Notes under the pieces: generated by a model
The model's database searches: none
Told to the model about the DNA's origin: nothing
The model's input: the letters and a program-made list of their open reading frames with translations, nothing else
Position numbers and translations under genes: made by a program
NCBI RefSeq assembly: GCF_000422585.1
Contig: NZ_KE383887.1
Coordinates: forward strand, 1-64,000
DNA: 64,000 nucleotides
Reading direction: 5' to 3'
Source: Hugenholtzia roseola DSM 9546
GTDB lineage: Bacteria > Bacteroidota > Bacteroidia > Cytophagales > Bernardetiaceae
In this document: positions 10,650 to 19,214 of the stretch, in pieces
Numbering within the stretch: position 1 is the first letter of the stretch
How the letters are laid out: every line of letters begins with the position of its first letter

Positions 10650-12167
10650 ATGCCTAATTCTAACGACAACAAAAATTCCGTTCCTACTACCCGTCAGAAA
10701 GCCCTGCGCATCAACCTCGATTCTCGTATCTATGGCACTTTTGCCGAAATTGGAGCAGGACAAGAAGTAGCAGCCTATTTTTTCAAGGCTGGGGCGGCTT
10801 CGGGTACGATAGCCAAGACGATGTCGGCTTATGATATGGCGTTTAGTGATGCCATTTATGGTGCTGAAAAAAGTGGCAGGTATGTCTGCCAATCGCGCGT
10901 ACTCAAAATGGTCAATTATGAGTATGATTTGGTGGAAGAACGCTTAAAAGAAAGCCGTCCTGATACTTGTTTTTTTGCCTTCTCTAATACGGTAGAAGTG
11001 CTTAATTTTATGAAAACCAATCGCGGACATGGCTGGCTGGCTCTCAAATTCCAACTGCACCCCAATAGCAAGCCAAGTGAGTTGGTTATTCACGTTAATT
11101 TATTAGACAACCACAAATTTTTGCAGGAACAGGTTATCGGTATTTTGGGTGTGAATATGATGTACGCCTGCTACTACCACCACGACAACCCCGATTTGAT
11201 GGTTACCTCCCTTATGGACAACCTCACGCGTGATAGGGTAGAAGTGGATATGTTTCGTATCGTAGGCGAAGATTTTAGCCACATCGACAACCGCTTGATG
11301 AGCCTGCGCTTAGTCAAGAATGGCATGAGCAATGCCGCCATGTTTGGGGCAGACGGAAATGTTTTGCAGCCTTCGGAGGCTCTTTACAAGAAAAACATTT
11401 TGGCACTAAGGGGGCGTTTTCGCCCCGTAACGCACGTAAATGTGGATATGCTCGAATGTGGGAAAAAGGCGTTTCTTGCCGAAAAAGATGTCAAGCAAGA
11501 CGATTTTTTGGTGCTTACCGAACTGACTTTGAGCAACTTACGCGCCGAAGGGCAAATAGATGAACAAGACTTTTTAGATAGGGTAGATATTCTTTGCTCT
11601 TTGGGAAATACGGTAATGATTTCAAACTATCAGGAATACTACCGTTTGGTCGAGTTTCTTTCGCTTTTTACGCGCGGCAAAAAAATTGGTATCGTCTTGG
11701 GTATTTATTCTTTGGGCGATGTCTTTGCGGAAAAATTTTATACAAACCTACGCGGCGGCATTTTGGAGGCATTTGGAAAACTTTTCGGACAAAATGTCAA
11801 GTTGTATGTCTATCCTTCGCGCATACCCGGTACGAAAGAACTTTTGGGTTGTGAAAACTTCGAGGTGTCGGAAAAGCAAGCCTCTCTCTTCAAATACCTT
11901 TTAGACAACAACCAATTAGCGACTCTTGAAGAGGTCAATCCCAATATCCTGCACATTTTTTCCGACAACGTCTTAGAAATGATTAAACAAGGGAAAGAGG
12001 GTTGGGAAGAAATGGTGCCTGATAAAGTGGCGCAAGCCATTCAACTCAAATGCCTTTTTGGGTATCCCTGCCCCATCGATAAAATCGAGGAGGTGCGCTC
12101 TATTCGCGAAGCCGAACAGAAGGAAAGGGAAGCCCGACAACGCCAAATGTTGGAAGAAGAAGACTAA
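10650..12167 (+). CDS. Conserved Bacteroidota protein of unknown function, 505 aa
   Basis: The protein is soluble, with no signal peptide or membrane segment and an acidic, Glu-rich C-terminal tail (residues about 480-505). The N-terminal block, RINLDSRIYGTFAEIGAGQE, and the later YACYYHHDNPDLMV and YPCPIDKIEEV blocks are ones I remember from a family widespread in Bacteroidota. Database names such as TonB-dependent receptor or nucleotide adenylyltransferase that I recall for relatives are not supported: I see no barrel and no HxGH motif. It is monocistronic, with a strong stem-loop directly after it and a repeat element in its leader. I do not assign a function. Confidence 0.85.
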   Translation: MPNSNDNKNSVPTTRQKALRINLDSRIYGTFAEIGAGQEVAAYFFKAGAASGTIAKTMSAYDMAFSDAIYGAEKSGRYVCQSRVLKMVNYEYDLVEERLKESRPDTCFFAFSNTVEVLNFMKTNRGHGWLALKFQLHPNSKPSELVIHVNLLDNHKFLQEQVIGILGVNMMYACYYHHDNPDLMVTSLMDNLTRDRVEVDMFRIVGEDFSHIDNRLMSLRLVKNGMSNAAMFGADGNVLQPSEALYKKNILALRGRFRPVTHVNVDMLECGKKAFLAEKDVKQDDFLVLTELTLSNLRAEGQIDEQDFLDRVDILCSLGNTVMISNYQEYYRLVEFLSLFTRGKKIGIVLGIYSLGDVFAEKFYTNLRGGILEAFGKLFGQNVKLYVYPSRIPGTKELLGCENFEVSEKQASLFKYLLDNNQLATLEEVNPNILHIFSDNVLEMIKQGKEGWEEMVPDKVAQAIQLKCLFGYPCPIDKIEEVRSIREAEQKEREARQRQMLEEED

Positions 12168-12175
12168 AAAACACA

Positions 12176-12213
12176 AAACCCTAAGCCTTTTCTGCAAAAG
12201 TCTTAGGGTTTTT
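12176..12213 (+). terminator. Terminator hairpin after the 10650 gene
   Basis: Arms AAAACCCTAAG and CTTAGGGTTTT, extended by an inner CTTTT/AAAAG pair, end in a T-run (GGGTTTTTTAAG). It begins 9 bases after the stop codon, the expected place for an intrinsic terminator. Confidence 0.75.
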
Positions 12214-12231
12214 TAAGTTTAAATAAAAACC

Positions 12232-12327
12232 TTCTTTTTTTAGAAAACCTCATTTCTGGTTTGGAAATTTGGGGGGAGTTTTGTAGGTTTGGCGTAGCTT
12301 TCGTACTTTTCTTGGAAAGGGTGGTTT
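12232..12327 (+). repeat. Left copy of a 96-bp direct repeat flanking the ATPase/TOPRIM cassette
   Basis: Positions 12232-12327 align without gaps to 14256-14351, with mismatches at 12248, 12250, 12256, 12259, 12275, 12316 and 12319 (89 of 96 identical). The best-conserved core is GTTTTGTAGGTTTGGCGTAG and the following CTTTCGTACTTTTCTTGG. The two copies bracket exactly two genes, at 12395-14235. Confidence 0.9.
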
Positions 12328-12394
12328 CCCTTGATAATAAATGAGTTATGTTCTAAAAGGAAAAGTTATTGTCCAAAAATAAATAACAGTATTT

Positions 12395-13546
12395 ATGAAA
12401 ATATCAAAATTTCAATTTGAGGATAAATCGTTAGAATGGCGTTTGGAAGAATTATTACTCAATAAACTTACGCTATTGGTAGGCGCGTCAGGTGTGGGCA
12501 AAACGCAAATTTTGAGGGCTTTAATGGAACTGAAAGAAATTGCAGAGGGAGAATCTATCAATGGAGTGGAGTGGAATATTGAGTTTGAAACACTTAGCAA
12601 GCAAAAATACATTTGGCAAGGCGAATTTGAAAACAAAGGTGTTTCAATTTTTCCTGATGGCGATAATGAAGATAAAAGCAACAAACCCAAGATTATTTTT
12701 GAAAAATTATTCTTAGATGATGCCCTAATTGTAGATAGGACTTCTGATACCATCATCTTTAATGGGCAGCCTACCATCAAGTTATCACAACAAGAAAGCA
12801 TCTTGAGCCTACTCAAAGAGGAAGAACGGGTAAAACCAGCACACGAAGGTTTGAAAAAATTACATTTTGCAGACCATACAATGTTTGTAAATTTATTAGG
12901 TGGGTTTCGTCTTAATCTTTTAAACGCCAACAAACTTACAAAAAAGTATAGCAGTTTAAAAAAAATACAAGAAAGTGAATTAGATATAGGATTAAAGCTA
13001 TTCTTCTTGCAAAAGGCAGATGGAAAAACTTTTTCCATTATAAGACAACGCTTCATGGATATTTTTCCGCAGGTTGAAGATATAAAAATTGCACCGCTTG
13101 ACACCAAAGATAAAGAGATGTCTAATTTGTTAAAAGATTATCCTTTTATTCAAATCAAAGAAAAAAGTGTCAAAAATTGGATAAGTGAAAATCGTATTTC
13201 ATCAGGCATGCTTCGTACTCTTATGCAATTAAGTGAATTGTATCTGTGTGCAGAAGGTACTGTTTTTCTAATTGACGAGTTTGAAAATAGTTTGGGTATC
13301 AACTGTATAAACGAAATTACGAATGACATTTTGGCTTCAAGAAGGCAATTACAGTTTATTTTAACGAGCCATCACCCTTATATTATTGATGCAATTAGTT
13401 TCAATAATTGGAAATTAGTAACGCGCAATGCGGGCATCATTAAAACGCATAATATTGATAAGTTTGGCATTGGAAAGTCTAAACATAGTGCTTTTATGCA
13501 ACTAATTCAATTAGAAGAATATCAAACAGGACAGGAACAACTATGA
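12395..13546 (+). CDS. AAA/ABC-type ATPase of a two-gene ATPase-TOPRIM module
   Basis: A 383-residue ATPase of the SMC/OLD-like (AAA_21) type. Walker A is GASGVGKT at residues 30-37. The Walker B region is VFLIDEFEN, with D294 and E295. A signature-like SSGMLRTL lies near residue 269, and an H-loop SHHP near 325-328. These are the residues expected of an active head-domain ATPase; the middle is a short helical insertion. The stop overlaps the next start by four bases (ATGA), so the two are translationally coupled. Split ATPase plus TOPRIM pairs (for example PARIS and other OLD-like systems) act in phage defence. I infer such a role, not a specific named system. The gene is clearly more AT-rich than its left neighbours. 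Confidence 0.85.
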   Translation: MKISKFQFEDKSLEWRLEELLLNKLTLLVGASGVGKTQILRALMELKEIAEGESINGVEWNIEFETLSKQKYIWQGEFENKGVSIFPDGDNEDKSNKPKIIFEKLFLDDALIVDRTSDTIIFNGQPTIKLSQQESILSLLKEEERVKPAHEGLKKLHFADHTMFVNLLGGFRLNLLNANKLTKKYSSLKKIQESELDIGLKLFFLQKADGKTFSIIRQRFMDIFPQVEDIKIAPLDTKDKEMSNLLKDYPFIQIKEKSVKNWISENRISSGMLRTLMQLSELYLCAEGTVFLIDEFENSLGINCINEITNDILASRRQLQFILTSHHPYIIDAISFNNWKLVTRNAGIIKTHNIDKFGIGKSKHSAFMQLIQLEEYQTGQEQL

Positions 13547-14235
13547 ACATTTATTTCTTAGTAGAAGGCAAACGAACAGAGATGAAAGTTTACCCTAAGT
13601 GGTTGTCCTATCTTGTTCCCGAACTGCAACGAAGCACAAGTTTTGATACGGTTGTCAAAAATAATTACTTTATGTTTAGCGGCAATGGTTTTCCTTCGTT
13701 GCTCGATAATCATTTGCGAAACTGTGTTATTGATATTAACAATGCAGGAAATTATGATTATTTTGTAATTTGCCTTGATGCAGATGAGCAAAGTGTAGAG
13801 GATTGCAGGCAGGAAATTTTGGAATTTATGAAAAAAGAAAATATTAACCTCAATTCTAAAACAAAATTTAAAATAATTGTGCAAAATAAGTGTTTAGAAA
13901 CATGGTTTTTAGCGAATCCTAAAATTTTCAAGAAAAATCCAAACAGTAATTTTTTAAAAGAATGTATAGAGTTTTACAATGTCAAAAAAGACGACCCTGA
14001 ACTAATGGGAAAACTACCTGATTTTGAAAGCTCAACTTCCGTATTTCATTCGAGTTATTTACAAGAGCTTTTAGCAGAGCGGAATGTAAATTATAGCAAG
14101 AAAAACCCACAAAGCGTTGCCGAAGAATACTTTTTGCGTGAGTTAATTTTACGAAATCAAAAAACGAATCATATCCAGTCTTTTCAAAATTTTATCCAGT
14201 TTTGTCAGGAGATACGGATAAAAATAGTGCAGTAA
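13543..14235 (+). CDS. TOPRIM-domain protein, partner of the ATPase
   Basis: A 230-residue protein with the TOPRIM hallmarks: Glu in FLVEGKRTE (E8) and a DxD in CLDADEQ (D79 and D81). Together these would bind Mg2+ for nuclease or topoisomerase-like chemistry. The block VQNKCLETWFLAN is typical of the RloB/DUF4276-type TOPRIM proteins that sit beside AAA ATPases. It starts inside the end of the ATPase gene, so the pair is one operon. The likely role is the effector nuclease of a defence module controlled by the ATPase. The function is inferred; the TOPRIM motif is seen. Confidence 0.8.
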   Translation: MNIYFLVEGKRTEMKVYPKWLSYLVPELQRSTSFDTVVKNNYFMFSGNGFPSLLDNHLRNCVIDINNAGNYDYFVICLDADEQSVEDCRQEILEFMKKENINLNSKTKFKIIVQNKCLETWFLANPKIFKKNPNSNFLKECIEFYNVKKDDPELMGKLPDFESSTSVFHSSYLQELLAERNVNYSKKNPQSVAEEYFLRELILRNQKTNHIQSFQNFIQFCQEIRIKIVQ

Positions 14236-14255
14236 TCTAAAAATGAGCTATAATT

Positions 14256-14351
14256 TTCTTTTTTTAGAAAATCCCATTTTTGATTTGGAAATTTGGGGAG
14301 AGTTTTGTAGGTTTGGCGTAGCTTTCGTACTTTTCTTGGGAAAGGTGGTTT
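14256..14351 (+). repeat. Right copy of the 96-bp direct repeat
   Basis: A gapless match to 12232-12327 (89/96), beginning 21 bases after the TOPRIM gene stop and ending 109 bases before the first methyltransferase. A short open frame through it (14243-14446) is repeat-derived and not a credible gene. The bracketed arrangement suggests that the ATPase/TOPRIM cassette was inserted, or can be lost, by recombination between the repeats. Confidence 0.9.
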
Positions 14352-14459
14352 TGGGGAATTTGAGGGAAATGAGTAATGGTGCAGGAGCAACCCCTGCTGC
14401 CTGTCATTTTAAGAAAAACGAAACCGAAAATTTCGTAATTTCGTAGAAAAAATAGATAA

Positions 14460-15380
14460 ATGCAATCAATAGCTGAAAAACTGACTTCTAAACAAATCAA
14501 ATCACCACTTAATTATATTGGTGGAAAATATAAATTGTTGAAGCAAATTTTACCTTTATTTCCAAAAGAGATAAATACTTTCGTTGATTTGTTTGCAGGT
14601 GGCTGTAATGTAGGTTTGAATGTGAAAGCAGAAAAGAGGATTTGTAATGACAACCTGAAATTTTTGGTAGAAATGTACCAAGATTTTCAAAAACATAATC
14701 TTTCTGAAATTTTACAACATATTGAAAATCAGATAAATAAGTTTGAATTGTCTTTGACAAATGAAGAAGGTTACAAAAAACTGCGTGAGCATTACAACCA
14801 ACATAAAAATCCTTTGGATTTATTTGTTTTAGTGGCTTTTTCGTTCAATCATCAAATTCGGTTTAACAATTCTCACGAGTTTAACAATCCTTTTGGACGC
14901 GAAAGAAGCAGTTTTAACGACACCATGCGCACAAATTTGATGCAATTTGTCCGTAAAATTCAGGCAATAAATGTTCAATTTACTTGCTTTGACTTTGCTC
15001 AATTTGACTTTTCGCATTTAACTGAAAACGATTTTGTCTATTGCGACCCGCCGTATTTAATTAGTTTGGGTACATACAATGATGGAAAGCGTGGTTTTAC
15101 AGGTTGGAATGAAAGCCAAGAATACAAGTTGTTGGCAATTTTAGAAAACCTACATCAGCGAAATATAAAATTTGCTTTGTCTAATGTGTTGGAACACAAA
15201 GGCAAAGAAAACGAGATTTTGAAAAATTGGCTTACTAAAAACAATTATTTGAAAATCAACTACTTACGTGCAGATTATAGCAATTCTAATTACCAAACTT
15301 TGGTACGTGAGAAAAATGCAAGCATAGAAGTTTTGATAACGAACTATGAATCTTCAACACCTAAAAATTTGTTTGGTTAG
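14460..15380 (+). CDS. DNA adenine methyltransferase 1 (D12/Dam class)
   Basis: A 306-residue methyltransferase that transfers a methyl group from SAM to DNA. It begins with the class-typical SPLNYIGGKYKLL. The SAM site is VDLFAGGCNVG (D43, G47, G48), and the catalytic motif DPPY is at residues 196-199. This order fits the D12 (Dam/MboI-like) N6-adenine class, though N4-cytosine cannot be excluded by eye. Its TAG stop is followed directly by the next ATG (TAGATG), so it is coupled to the second methyltransferase. Two methylases in one locus usually mean an asymmetric recognition site with each strand modified separately. Confidence 0.9.
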   Translation: MQSIAEKLTSKQIKSPLNYIGGKYKLLKQILPLFPKEINTFVDLFAGGCNVGLNVKAEKRICNDNLKFLVEMYQDFQKHNLSEILQHIENQINKFELSLTNEEGYKKLREHYNQHKNPLDLFVLVAFSFNHQIRFNNSHEFNNPFGRERSSFNDTMRTNLMQFVRKIQAINVQFTCFDFAQFDFSHLTENDFVYCDPPYLISLGTYNDGKRGFTGWNESQEYKLLAILENLHQRNIKFALSNVLEHKGKENEILKNWLTKNNYLKINYLRADYSNSNYQTLVREKNASIEVLITNYESSTPKNLFG

Positions 15381-16442
15381 ATGCGATTTATTGGAAATAA
15401 GGAAAATTTGGTAGAGAAAATCTTTCAAATTTTGCAAAATAAAGATATTGTAGGTAATTTATTTTTTGATTTTTTTGCAGGCACAAGCAATGTAGGGCAG
15501 TTTTTCAAAAAGAAAGGTTATCAAGTTTTTTCTTCTGATTTGCTGTATTTTTCTTTTGTCTTGCAAAAGGCTTATATTGAAAACAACGAAGTGCCTACTT
15601 TTGAAAAATTGTTATCAAAAACTGACATCAAAACCCATTCACTTTTTGCAAGTCCTTTAATGCAAATAGTTGATTTTTTGAATACTATCCCACAACAAGA
15701 AGGTTTTATTTTTCAGAATTACACACCCGAAGGAACGAAAGACTTAGATATTCCGAGAATGTATTTTAGCAACGAAAACGGAAAAATTATTGACGCTATT
15801 CGTCTGCAAATTGAAACTTGGAAAAATGAAAATTTATTGACTGAAAATGAATATTATATTTTATTAGCTTGCCTAATAGAAACTGTGCCTTTTTACGCTA
15901 ATATTTCGGGAGTTTATGCCGCATTTCAAAAAAAATGGGATGCAAGAGCAGTAAAAAAAATGATTTTACGACCTATTGAAATTATTGTTAGCAATAAAGA
16001 AAACAAAGTTTTTAATCAAAATTCGGTTGAGTTGATTTCAAAAATACAAGCGGACATTTTGTATTTAGACCCGCCTTACAACCAAAGGCAATATGCCCCA
16101 AATTATCATTTATTGGAAACTATTGCCAAATATGACAATCCAAGCATAAAAGGCGTATCGGGTATGCGAAATTATGAAAACCAAAAATCACAATTTTGCA
16201 ATGCAGAATCAGGCTTAAAAGAACTTTACAATATTGCCAAAAATGCCAACTACAAAAAATTGATTTTGAGCTACAACAGCGAAGGCATTATGACACAAGA
16301 CAAAGTTTTGTCTGTTTTGGGTAGTTTTGGCGAAGTGGAATTAGTAGAATTTGATTATCTTCGTTTCAAATCAAATTCCAACGGTGAGAGTAAAACCAAG
16401 AAATTTATTCAGGAACAACTTTATATTTTGAGGAAATTTTAA
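15381..16442 (+). CDS. DNA methyltransferase 2 (D12 class)
   Basis: A 353-residue methyltransferase opening with MRFIGNKENLVEKI, the start seen in type IIS-associated D12 methylases. Motif I is FDFFAGTSNVG (D30, G34) and the catalytic motif DPPYN is at residues 230-234. It begins at the base after the stop of methyltransferase 1 and is followed after 12 bases by the PIN/TOPRIM gene. It is clearly different in sequence from methyltransferase 1, so the pair is not a recent duplication. The expected role is to methylate the opposite strand of the same asymmetric site and protect host DNA from the nuclease at 19215-20603. Confidence 0.9.
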   Translation: MRFIGNKENLVEKIFQILQNKDIVGNLFFDFFAGTSNVGQFFKKKGYQVFSSDLLYFSFVLQKAYIENNEVPTFEKLLSKTDIKTHSLFASPLMQIVDFLNTIPQQEGFIFQNYTPEGTKDLDIPRMYFSNENGKIIDAIRLQIETWKNENLLTENEYYILLACLIETVPFYANISGVYAAFQKKWDARAVKKMILRPIEIIVSNKENKVFNQNSVELISKIQADILYLDPPYNQRQYAPNYHLLETIAKYDNPSIKGVSGMRNYENQKSQFCNAESGLKELYNIAKNANYKKLILSYNSEGIMTQDKVLSVLGSFGEVELVEFDYLRFKSNSNGESKTKKFIQEQLYILRKF

Positions 16443-16454
16443 ACAACAAAAAAT

Positions 16455-19211
16455 ATGAATCATAATCGTGCATTCGCTTATGGCTTTCTTGCCTACATTC
16501 ACGAAACAAACGAAAATTTTAAAGACTTTTCAGATATTTTTGTTCCTTTGGTGAAAAGGGTACTTTCTGAACTTTACGCCAATGGGACTACAAAAGGCAT
16601 TTTGGATGAGTTAAAGAAAGCTATAGATAACAAATATGGTCTTGATATGCCTTATCCAATGGTAAAAAAAATTACTCAAAAAATTGCCAAAGAATATAAT
16701 AATAATAATGCTGTAAATTTTCAAGCATTTGAGAATGACGGTTCATTTATTATGAGAAACTACATTTTTGCTGATTATGAAGATGATATTTCTGCACAAG
16801 AACAAGAAATAGATTTAATACAAGCAGGTTTTGAAACATATCTACAAAGCAAAGGTGTAAAATTAGAGAAAACTCCTTCTATTTATGCTTACATTGAAAA
16901 AAATAAGCAATCTCTGTCTAAGTTTTTTGCTCATAAAAATGAAAATATTAATAATGAAGAAACAGAGTTACTACAAGCAGATTTTTTACGTTCTGTAAAA
17001 GAAATTCCCAATATGTTTAATCCACTTAAAAGAGTCTATTTAGGTTCTATTATTGCAAGTTATCTTGAACTAAAATTTGAAAATCTACCTGATAAAATAG
17101 AGTTTGTATTAGACACAAATTTTGTAATCAGTTTAATAAATCTAAATTCTACTGCATCATTCCACACTTGTAAAAAAATAGTTGAAATATGTACCCAAAT
17201 GGGACATAAATTGTCTGTTTTGCAAGATACAATAAATGAAACTAAAAATTTATTAATGAGATGTGCAAGCGAGTATGAAACATCCTTTTTAGCAAAGAAG
17301 ATAGATGAAGAAAGTGTTTATGGTGCTTGCGACAGAAACAAGTATGGTAGAACTGACTTAGAGAGAATTGCACACAATTTTCAAGAAGATTTAACTTTAA
17401 CTTATCAGATTAACATTCTTCCTCATACTGAAACTTATCAAAATAAGGCTAAATATAGTAAAGAATATGAAATATTAAAAGAAAGAGAAAAAAAACAGAA
17501 AAAACAAGGCTTTTTAGGTGCATTACACGATGCAACTGTTATTGAGTATGTTAAAGCTAAAAGAGATAATAGATATGTTGCCAACTTTGAGGATGCGAAA
17601 TGCTGGTTTGTTAATTCAATAAGTGATATGCCTTATTTGCTTTCATTACAAAAGGGTAATCAAGGTAATGTGATAAAAGCGGAGGATTTAGTTAATCGTC
17701 TTTGGCTATCTAATCCTTCTGTGATACCTTCAAGTGAAATTGCAGAGTTAGGTTTATCAAGGCTAATATCAGGAACTATTAGTAACGCTACACCAAGTGC
17801 TAAGACACTTAAAAAATTAGATGATAAATTTCAAAAATACGCTAAACAAAATAACATTTCAGATAAAGAATGTGCAAGAGTAGCAATGGCTTTATCTGAA
17901 AAAACAATTGAGAATTTGAAGTTAGTGGATGATTTATCACAAATAAATGATGAAGTTGCTTTTGCTGAAAAAATTAACTTTACATTGAAAGAGTATGAGA
18001 AAAAAGAGCAATTAGAAGAGGAAAGAAGGCAACAATTTATAGAGCAAATCAAAAATGAAGTTGATGAAAAACTCAAACAGCATACCGAAGAAAGCAAAAA
18101 AAGGACAGACGAACAAAAAGTAAATTATGAAAAGAGCCTAAAAAGACAGGAAAGAGACTTAAAAAGAAAGTCAGATGAAGAACTTTTTAAGAAAGAACAA
18201 GAAAATTATGAAAATCTAACAAGAGCCTACCGAACTCTCAACGAAGTTAAAAAGTCTATTGAAGGAGAAAGTAGTAAAACTCGTATTCAGTCATACATTC
18301 TGCTAACAGTATTTTTCCTGTTAACTTTTATTGGTTATGGTGTTTTGTCAAATAATTATGTATTTGTGTTGCCATTGCCTTTTATAGTATATGTGTCATA
18401 TTTGATTTTTAAATATGGCATTTCTGTCTTCAAAAGTAGAGAGTTTAAAGACAAGATTAAAAGGAAAATCTTTGAGAAAAGAAATTTTAATTACCAAGAC
18501 TATAAAGATTTGGAAAATAAAATTACCAAATCAAAAAATATAATTGATGGAATACCGACAGTATTAGTAGAAGGAAAATCTGATGAAATTATTATAAAGG
18601 AAGTAATTAAACTGTTTGCACCTAACCTTCATACTTTTGTTGCAGTGCGTTGTAATTTTGATGATACAGGTGGTGCAACTTGGTTAAAAGATGAAACCAT
18701 ACGATTTATAGAGCAAGGCAACACCAAAATTTTCAGTATTTTTGATGATGATGACGCAGGAAGTCAAAAATACAACCCTATTGAGGAAAAATTAAAAAAT
18801 TACCCAAATACCAAAATAAAAGTAATAAAAGGTTATTTTACTAAACCTAAACATATTACGTCTTGGCTATCAAAGGATGTAAAAATACCTATTGCACTCG
18901 AAGAAATGTACTCTGGAGCATCTTGGAACAAAGCAAAAGAGTTAGGTTTTCTTGAAAAAAGAAGTGCTGATGAAATCTCTTTGTTATGCCAAGATTATAA
19001 AAAATGGGACAAAGGAAAACAAAATGTTTCAGAGTTACTCAAATCACTTGAAAATAACGAGGCTTTTATTTTTTTAGAAAATAAAGTCAAAAAGTCATCA
19101 AAGATTTCTTTTGCAAATCATATTTCAAGTATGAATGAAACCGAAAAAAATGAGGCTCTACAGCATTTTAAAAAATTAGCAGAAGAAATAGAAACTTTTT
19201 TCAACCAATAA
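16455..19211 (+). CDS. PIN-like / coiled-coil / two-TM / TOPRIM multidomain protein
   Basis: A 918-residue protein of unknown function with an unusual order of parts. Residues 1-200 are helical and unrecognised. A PIN-like nuclease site follows: FVLDTNFVISL with D220, then E262, D359 (ALHDATVIEYV) and D380. Residues about 510-608 are a highly charged coiled coil. Residues about 614-660 hold two membrane segments. A TOPRIM domain follows, with E706 (LVEGKSDE) and D764/D766 (FDDDDAG), then a 150-residue tail. It lies 12 bases after methyltransferase 2 and 3 bases before the restriction enzyme, so it is almost certainly in their operon. Two metal-dependent nuclease-like sites tethered to the membrane suggest a defence effector. 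The motifs are seen; the role is inferred. Confidence 0.85.
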   Translation: MNHNRAFAYGFLAYIHETNENFKDFSDIFVPLVKRVLSELYANGTTKGILDELKKAIDNKYGLDMPYPMVKKITQKIAKEYNNNNAVNFQAFENDGSFIMRNYIFADYEDDISAQEQEIDLIQAGFETYLQSKGVKLEKTPSIYAYIEKNKQSLSKFFAHKNENINNEETELLQADFLRSVKEIPNMFNPLKRVYLGSIIASYLELKFENLPDKIEFVLDTNFVISLINLNSTASFHTCKKIVEICTQMGHKLSVLQDTINETKNLLMRCASEYETSFLAKKIDEESVYGACDRNKYGRTDLERIAHNFQEDLTLTYQINILPHTETYQNKAKYSKEYEILKEREKKQKKQGFLGALHDATVIEYVKAKRDNRYVANFEDAKCWFVNSISDMPYLLSLQKGNQGNVIKAEDLVNRLWLSNPSVIPSSEIAELGLSRLISGTISNATPSAKTLKKLDDKFQKYAKQNNISDKECARVAMALSEKTIENLKLVDDLSQINDEVAFAEKINFTLKEYEKKEQLEEERRQQFIEQIKNEVDEKLKQHTEESKKRTDEQKVNYEKSLKRQERDLKRKSDEELFKKEQENYENLTRAYRTLNEVKKSIEGESSKTRIQSYILLTVFFLLTFIGYGVLSNNYVFVLPLPFIVYVSYLIFKYGISVFKSREFKDKIKRKIFEKRNFNYQDYKDLENKITKSKNIIDGIPTVLVEGKSDEIIIKEVIKLFAPNLHTFVAVRCNFDDTGGATWLKDETIRFIEQGNTKIFSIFDDDDAGSQKYNPIEEKLKNYPNTKIKVIKGYFTKPKHITSWLSKDVKIPIALEEMYSGASWNKAKELGFLEKRSADEISLLCQDYKKWDKGKQNVSELLKSLENNEAFIFLENKVKKSSKISFANHISSMNETEKNEALQHFKKLAEEIETFFNQ

Positions 19212-19214
19212 AAA

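Noticed and set aside
14243-14446. 67-residue open frame after the TOPRIM gene
   Set aside because: It runs through the 96-bp repeat, and the other repeat copy gives a similar but differently ending frame. It is repeat-derived, not a gene.
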